Assembly (NCBI GenBank): GCA_030141605.1
Contig: JAQGDQ010000444.1
Coordinates: forward strand, 20,737 to 82,736
Origin: Tubiluchus corallicola
Taxonomy: Eukaryota; Priapulida; Priapulimorpha; Priapulimorphida; Tubiluchidae
DNA length: 62,000 bases
Direction: 5' to 3'
The notes below the pieces were generated by a model. The model had not been told where the DNA came from and did no database searches. It saw only the letters and a program-made list of their open reading frames with translations. Shown here piece after piece: positions 55,089 to 62,000 of this stretch (within the stretch, counting starts at the first letter, position 1; each line of letters opens with the position of its first letter). The translations under genes were made by a program, and so were the position numbers.

Positions 55089-58000
55089 TTAGCTCTTTTC
55101 ATCTTTTAGGCTTAGCCCTTCATATTTTACACCAAAGTAGCCCAACACATTCAAATTCGACTTTGTGTTTTTGCTTACTGAACAAAAATTTTGTAGTTCT
55201 GGTTTGTGTGCATATTTTGACAAAACTTCTGCTATGAAATCTTTCTTCAATTGCCTGCTTACGTGTTCTTGGTTATAACTATGATTCTTCTGTGGCACTT
55301 GAACGTGCATTAGAAACGCATTGTCAAGAATGTGAAAGTTGTAATCTTCCAGGCACATCTCAAATAGTTGCTGCATTTTGTTGAATCCAAATCCACGAAA
55401 TCTTTCATCAAACATTGGTACATTGTTGCCACCTTCAAAAAATTAAATATTGTCAAAATGTATATATATATATACATATACAAACACACACAGTTCAACT
55501 GAAGGAGTAGTAGGTGTACTTAGAATTCGCAGGAGGGCAACGGCGCCCCATAATGGGCGTTTCCACAGACACAAATACCTGATTTTTTCGAAACTTTGGT
55601 CAAACAGGCAGCAGAAAAAACGTTCTAGCGGCGCCTGGTGGGACTTTCGACAGGAGGTACCTTTTTAGAAAGAGACAGGAGGAAAAGAGCTACATGATGA
55701 CGTGGGCTACGTTTTAGGACACCTCAAACAAGTGGAATGGCTACGAATTCATTTTCGGCAATTCACACATGGAAAACTGCTGACGCTAAGCCATTGTTCT
55801 GACGTCATCCATTTTACTCTGCCTGTAACTTTAATTCAGTACTAAGAAATGCCCTGCAAAAAGTTTGTGTATAAATACACTTATAATCAACAATAAGCGA
55901 ACATCTTACATAGTCCTCATTTATAACACAAAGCCAGTCGCAGCTTTTAAAGAATTAAAGTTATAAGGTTATGAGATGAGTATAACGCATGACGTCAGAG
56001 CAATGGCTTTGCGTCAGCAGTTTTTCAAGTAAAGAGTGTCCGAAATGGAACCTCCAATCAACTCACCACAGCTCCTCATGGTGGAGACGCCCTAAAATAC
56101 AGCCCACTTCATCGCGTAGCACTGTCGCTCCTCTTTTTAATGAGCTATATATCTCCTTCCAAGAGTCCCACCAGGCGCCTCTAGACCGTTTTTTTCTGGA
56201 GGCACTTTGAACAAAATTCTGGGAGTTCTGTCCGGGAAAACGCCTGTTGCGATACACCGTGACCCGCAAATTCTAAATATGACTATTACATCCACTGTTG
56301 AACGGGCTATGTATGCATGGTGGGCACCGCCCCCAATCCATTCCAGTTATACAGAAATAAGAGGTATAAATTTTGAAAAAACGGCCAATAAATGGCCATT
56401 TTTGGAGGTTTTTCGCCCCCCGTTCATTCAGATGGACACGAGTCGAAAAATAAACCCCCCATAGCACGACACTTGATCGAGACATTTCGTTTGATATAAA
56501 AATCGCCACAAATGTTGCTGCTGTCGAAACTGTAGTCTCGAATCATATATATATATATATATAGAGAGAGAGAGTACAAATTAATATACAAATAAATTAA
56601 ATAGATATATATGCAATTTGTTTGCGGGACCTTTGCTAATCACATATTAATTCTGCTATTATCTGACTGTCGTAGTGTATGGAATTGAAACTTCCGAGGT
56701 TACAACTCCAGTTTCTACATGACCACAATTGAAAAAGTTTTTTTATTGTCCCCCGCTTCACTTGCATCAATATCGCCCCAGGAAAACTCAATAATTCAAA
56801 TGGATAACCATCCAGGGCTGCACACTGGTTTATAAAGTCGTAACTCACATCCGAAAAACCTCATTATGTGTCATCTAAACTGCAATAGACAAAGAAATAA
56901 ACTCATTAAAGGACAAGAAAATGGTTATCTCAAGTTTCAGAAAACTCGCCTTAAAAACTATATTACTTTATAGCAATTTTATGCGTATATCTTACTCGCT
57001 TTTAAAGAAATTTTTGTTTTCATTTTAAATCTCCCGCAGTATTGTTGCGAAGACGCCATTACATGACGTCAAAACGTAAATATAAACCAGGGGAAGAAAG
57101 GGAAATGTTAAATTATGCCCCAAAAAACTTTACGCGCAAATATTTATTGCTAAGCTTTTCGCTTACCTGTTGGAAAGACTTATGTAACTTGAATTTTTTT
57201 TAATTATTTAAAATGTTTTGATAAATAAGTAAAATTTCACTGACTCACCCTCCAGGGCGCAGCACTCACTAACCAAAAACGTATTTTTAATCATATTGAC
57301 AAGATACAGTAATTATCTGCCGATTGAACTCTTGTATTTCTTAGAATTAAATTGGCATGTTTGTGATATCAGTTGCCAAACTAGATGATGGTACTTTAAA
57401 TGATTCTCTGATTTTCAATAACTACAAAATCGGTTGCAGGAGTTGTGAAATGACTAACCTTTATAAGACTAAGGGATAATGAAACCAAAACACTAGAGAC
57501 AATTCCAGAGACAATAATGTGAAATGAAAATGAAATGAGTTACCTCACATATACCGCCCTCATTGTCCCTAAGAACTATGACTAGATCTTGCTAAAGGTA
57601 GGTAATGTAGGCAAGCCATTGAAAATGTTGGTGATACCTTTTGTGTAGAAATAATAAAAACCAATACATGCTCAGAAATCAATGGCTTGATGATGTAATA
57701 ATTACAAACGAACAACACATTTTTTATGCAAATGCAAGTGACACCTATATGAGAGTTGGTGTTGATTTTCATACTCTGATTTATACATATCTTTAGATCC
57801 TGCCCTTTATGCAAACTAGATGCTTTGAGAAACTATGTTTGAGCAGAGGTATACTAATCCTACTTTTCACACAGTAATCGAATATTTTCTTAGAATTAAA
57901 TTGGTATGTTTGTGATACGAGAAGCCAAACTAGATGATGGTACTTTAAATGATTCTCTGATTTTCAATAACTACAAAATCGGTTACAGGAGTTGTGAAAT

Positions 58001-61000
58001 GACTAACCTTTATAAGACTAAGGGATAATGAAACCAAAATGCCAGAGACAATTCGAGAGACAATAATGTGAAATGAGAATGAATGACAGTTGCCTCACAT
58101 ATACCGCCCTCATTGTCCCTAAGAACTATGACTAGATCTTGCTAAAGGTAGGTATTGTAGGCAAGCCATTGAAAATGTACGTGATATCTCTTGTTTAGAA
58201 ATAATAAAAACCAAAACATGTTCAGAAATCAATGGCCATACGCTCAATGATGTAATCATTACGAAAGAACAACACCTTTTTTATACAAATGTAATTAACA
58301 GCCACATGAGCGTTGCTAATTTTCATACTCTGATTTATACATATCTTTAGATCCTCGCCTTTATGCAAACCAGACGCTTTGACAAACGATGTATGTTTAA
58401 CCCCATTACCTTTATCCATTTAATTTTTTATGATTGTGAAGACCAGTATATTGCCATATATTGTCACAGATGATCATGACTTGATGGTAGAACATCAGAT
58501 ATCAAATTCCCCCAAAGAAACTGATTTTATATCTATTATTCGTGGTCAGTGTATAGCCAGGAAATGCAGTACCTGCTCTTCGATTAAAGGTGGAGGAGAT
58601 TGAGCAGATGAGCTGCAAAGATACCTGCATCACATTGTTCACCCCTCTTTAATATCAAAGCGTTGGTGTTTTTGCGTGACAGAGAAGTGACAGGGAAACT
58701 CCAAAAAAACAGGTGAAGTGGGTAGCAGGGGAGTAAAGGCGAGACCAAAAAGGAAACTTTTATTGATCATATATGACTACACGGGTCTAGAATGACAGGG
58801 TGAGAAGTGATGTTTTAATTAATTGGTGCCACTCTACTTTCCCAAAGTGCACTTTACGATCACATTTGCCAGACTAACCCTTCTTCTCAGTCTCACCTTT
58901 TGAGCATAGTTAACATTGATTTCTTTTATGCTCCGATGCCCAGTGGTAAAACTGGCATATTTATTAGATGACCCATTTGCATTCATATTTCCACTCATAC
59001 GTTTTTCCACTCACACAATGTGGCTCTACATTCTTACTAACAGAAGACGTTGTTTGAGCAGAAGTATATTGATCCTACTTTTCACACTGTATGTAATCGA
59101 ATATTTTCTGCCGTAGACATGTGGGAAGATCACGAGGCGTGTGATCCAGAAGCCGTTTTATAAGCCCTTATATAAATATATATATATTAAGCCTCAGTTA
59201 ACATTAGCTGTATGATTAGGTTCTCTAGTAATTGGGAAGACCGATAATTGTCGGGTAGTTTTGCACAGTCATGGGCATCGATGGAAAATGGGAATTAGAG
59301 ACAACCGTACATTATTATTGTGGTCAGAATCTGAAGGGGAATTGAATGTTATCATATTAGACTGAGAGCAGCCATGTTTGTGGAAACAATAAAATCAAAG
59401 AGAAGACTCGACAGGGCGTCGCCAATGCCTAGAAGAGACATTAGCTTGAGGTGGCTGAGCTTTTCCATGACCTTGTCACAGTGACAGAAATTAAATAAAA
59501 AAAAATCAGGTTTAGCATGAACAACTTCGGTAAGAATAGGCTTTGGAGTTGGAACGAATGTTAAAGAATGTTGTTGCCTATTCACATGAAACATTATATC
59601 ACCTCTTGAACTGTTTTCACCCTTCAACTTGAACTGGATAAATTTCGCATCCAATAATTATGAAACAGACTATGAAAATGTTCAGTTTAAACATAGCTAT
59701 TACACACACTGTTATCTAATCCCCACAAACAAATATTTTTCTTTTGTTTTTAAGTTTGTGAACATAAGTTAAGTTCCATCATACCAAAACTGTTAGCATA
59801 CTTACAAATGTATACAGGTTCCCACCGGGGAGGTATCCACTTACTGACAAAAAATGTTTCTAATTGATTTGATGTCTCTATATTTTTCCAAAGTTCATAA
59901 TAAGGGATAGTATGGCAGCTTGAGCATGTTTCCTGGAAGGAAAGCAACATGGTAAATTATTTTTGATAATAAGAACAATTTTCATGGTCATACTTTTGGC
60001 ATAATCCTATATTTCGATGCATAGTCACAATTTACAGATATTCACGTTGTTTGGTTTTTAACAAGGAGAATTTTTAATAAGGAGAAGAGAATAAAGAGAC
60101 CTGAGCTTTCAGGTTATATTTAAAAATTTTGTAGTAATAGTAAAAATTACAAGCAAGACGTTGGTATCCGATTAAGCAAACTTCTACCTTCATTGCTGAA
60201 AAAGTGCATTTTCTGTATTTAATGCCTGCCGTACTTTCTTGTTTGCTTCACATTTGCATTGTATTTCACCTAAGGCAAGCGTTATGTCTTTGTGACACTG
60301 TTCCTACATGTATTTCAGAAAGTTTGTACCAGAGCAAAATAAAGTTTGAAATAACAGTAAACTTCATTAAATCTCTGCTTTGCCGTACATTCAGAACATT
60401 CAAGTTTGTTCTAAATTATTGCTCCGGTTAAAATTTCCTGTATTGACAATCATTAAGTTGATCATGACACACTTGAAAATTAGACAAGGCTAAAAACATT
60501 AGTTTCTTAGTGTCAGATGCCTTTACAAAATCTTGAGTATATCAATTATCCAGTTTCATTTTTCTTAATTGCCAGTTTTACCCAGTTACTCAGTTACACT
60601 GTTTTTCATAATAAACACTTTTGATGATTCTGTCTAATTTGTGAATGTTGTTGAAATCTACATAATTTATAATATTCCTGCTTGATTGTTATAAATACCT
60701 GATGGAACAATTGTGCTTTGTACTTGCTGATCAATTTCAAAAGTTGACATTTTTTTTCTGGTAACTGTTGATCGACAGAAATTTCAAAAACTGGTAAAAC
60801 ATAAACTGATTTTGCTGACTTTTTTCTTTTTCTCTTATTCGCCATCAGCATGAATTGTTCCATAAGATTCATTGATGGTTTTAGTTCAGCATCAAGTAAT
60901 AAGACGTATTTTGTGTCAACTGCCAATCGAGCTGTGTTACGTCCCACGTTAATCGGATAAGGACCATATTCAGTTATGTCTGGTCCACTGGACAGAGGGA

Positions 61001-61694
61001 ACACGAACTTTTTGTGCCTACCATAAAACGTTAGACCCTTAGTGTACGGAACGTCAGTTTCTGGAAAAAACAAAGAAATCGTCACTAGCTCCATAAATTT
61101 GGGAAAACACCTTCTCATATACAAAACAGAGTTTATAATAGAATCAAAGTTGTCACCCGGCGCATACAGTGCTGCTGAGATAGGTCCATTGTGCCTTTCT
61201 GTTAATTGTAGCAAGTGATGTATGTACTGCCAAGAGCATTGTGTAGCTATTGTCAATGCTTCATGAGGAAACTGCTTTGTGGCAGGTATGAACTTCAATA
61301 CCTTTATAAATTTTACAGAGCGATTCACATAATGGTCATAAAAAGTAGACACTATAGTACTTCCAAATTTTACTTTTGTAACATCCAGTTTTTCATTTGA
61401 GTTGTATTTGTTAAGAGGCGATGTTTCTATTGTCCTTATTTCGCCATTTCCCTCATATGTAGTAAGGCAAGAAAATTGCACTAGATCTTCTAACGCTACA
61501 ATGTTAAACGAATTTCCATTGTCACTCCTCATTTGAATTACAAACTCATCAGACTTTCTAGCAACAGAACCACGATCGTAGGTAAAAGCACCAAAGCACG
61601 AAAAAGTGATAATAAGTAAAATGATCTTTACAAGTTTCCTACATCTAGTTTTTATTTTTTTTACCGGAAATGCTTTGCAGTTGGTGAATACCAT
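55089..61694 (-). CDS. GT49 family glycosyltransferase B (B4GAT1/LARGE-like), 3 exons
   Basis: Paralogue of the gene at 3070-5808. Coding exons are 61694-60699, 59932-59806 and 55432-55089, with donors CATCAG|GTATTT and CATTT|GTAAGT and acceptors CTTCCAG and TTGAAG. Introns are phase 0 and phase 1 at the same protein positions as in gene A; the product is 488 residues. An anchor lies at about 22-38. Landmarks are H-N-G-P-I-S-A-A-L (168-176), Y-P-I-N-V-G-R-N-T-A-R (246-256) and L-L-L-D-A-E (265-270), again D-x-E. Exon 2 has C-S-S-C-H and W-E-P-V-Y-I. Exon 3 has D-E-R-F-R-G-F-G-F-N-K and F-H-I-L-D-N-A-F-L-M-H, the C-terminal GT49 signature. The expected role is transfer of glucuronic acid in the Golgi; this is from the family only. 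Intron 2 (55433-59805) is long and filled with repeats. Confidence 0.85.
55520..56430. repeat. Foldback (palindromic) element in intron 2 of GT49 gene B
   Basis: The left arm (about 55520-55850) is the approximate reverse complement of the right arm (about 55925-56265): AAACTGCTGACGCTAAGCC on the left answers GGCTTTGCGTCAGCAGTTT on the right, and GGCGCCTGGTGGGACT answers AGTCCCACCAGGCGCC. A loop of about 75 bases separates them. The loop, right arm and its continuation match the copy at 22803-23315. No coding capacity. Confidence 0.8.
56540..56575. repeat. (TA)n(GA)n microsatellite
   Basis: AT run followed by GAGAGAGAGA, in intron 2 of GT49 gene B. Confidence 0.8.
57341..58395. repeat. Tandem duplication, 549-bp period, in intron 2 of GT49 gene B
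   Basis: TTAGAATTAAATTGG starts at 57341 and again at 57890. The two units match over about 500 bases with scattered changes and small indels. The junction segment with GTATATTGATCCTACTTTTCACAC-type sequence recurs once more at 59060-59105, a partial third copy. Minus-strand frames in the two units share K-I-C-I-N-Q-S-M-K-I, but this only reflects the DNA repeat. Confidence 0.85.
58400..59800. other. Rest of intron 2 of GT49 gene B
   Basis: Apart from the partial repeat at 59045-59110 and a short (TA)n run near 59170, no further structure is recognised. Confidence 0.45.
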
Positions 61695-62000
61695 TGTGGT
61701 TACAAATAAAAAATCGTTTTCATATCACTATAACAGCTATTAGAGAGATCACGAAATTTGACCAATAATGATCCACATTCATATTAAATCACGCCATATT
61801 TGGAAAACACAATCTCGACATAAAAGTGTGCCATGCTGTCTTCATTGCTTGTTGTTCTTCCACTGGCTGGCATGTCTTTTGCAAAACACAAAGAGTTGAT
61901 TTAACACTAAAATGACGTCCACAAAAATGTAGGTATTGCAATAGAAAGCACAGCTGATTTTTGCAAACGACATGTACTTATATCATTTCTTTATGCATGA
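61695..62000. other. Upstream flank of GT49 gene B
   Basis: Expected 5' untranslated region and promoter of the minus-strand gene; no clear TATA box or other motif is evident. Confidence 0.35.

Overview
The window is nuclear DNA of an invertebrate animal. It is about two-thirds A+T, its genes are split by GT-AG introns, it is full of decayed retrotransposons, a Helitron-like element and microsatellites, and its recognisable host genes are animal Golgi enzymes. The phylum cannot be fixed from the sequence alone.

Host genes. Six intact-looking genes all encode predicted type II Golgi membrane enzymes of glycan synthesis. They are two GT49 (B4GAT1/LARGE-like) glucuronyltransferase-type genes at the two ends (3070-5808 minus; 55089-61694 minus), one GT8 (glucoside-xylosyltransferase-like) gene (9309-10472 plus), one HNK-1/CHST8-14-type carbohydrate sulfotransferase with a short separate membrane-anchor exon (20966-22697 plus), and two paralogues of a poorly described GT-A glycosyltransferase-like family carrying an L-E-D-D-x-E-V-S-P motif (27008-28099 plus; 41330-42352 minus). 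Two further GT8 pieces (near 80-190 plus and 12516-12749 minus) are broken and joined to retrotransposon sequence. The two GT49 genes share both intron positions and phases, and the EDD genes are clear homologues, so the cluster grew at least partly by duplication.

Layout. 1-2.4 kb: GT8 fragment, non-LTR retrotransposon remnant and an orphan ORF. 3-5.8 kb: GT49 gene A. 9.3-10.5 kb: GT8 gene. 12-16.3 kb: non-LTR piece, GT8 fragment and a decayed gag-pro-RT LTR element with a foreign insertion. 17.3-18.4 kb: decayed P-loop ATPase-like mobile ORF. 21-22.7 kb: sulfotransferase. 27-28.1 kb: EDD gene 1. 29.6-30.3 kb: tandem repeats. 30.7-31.5 kb: spliced, GC-richer gene of unknown function. 35.4-38.1 kb: degenerate repeats, a 29-bp minisatellite and transposon-like ORFs. 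39.8 kb: BEL/Pao integrase piece. 41.3-42.4 kb: EDD gene 2. 43-43.9 kb: second LTR gag-pro. 43.9-46.8 kb: tandem array of about nine diverged units. 47.3-49 kb: Helitron/Helentron remnant with an OTU protease. 49.3-52.7 kb: triplet and CT microsatellites holding a LINE. 55-61.7 kb: GT49 gene B, with a foldback element and a 549-bp tandem duplication in its large second intron.

How the genes may work together (inference). GT8 and GT49 are the two catalytic families fused in LARGE, which builds the xylose-glucuronate polymer matriglycan, and an HNK-1-type sulfotransferase can cap glucuronate. Finding them as separate neighbours with an uncharacterised GT-A family suggests a locus for a sulfated, xylose/glucuronate-containing glycan. 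The sequence shows families and clustering; substrates are not shown.
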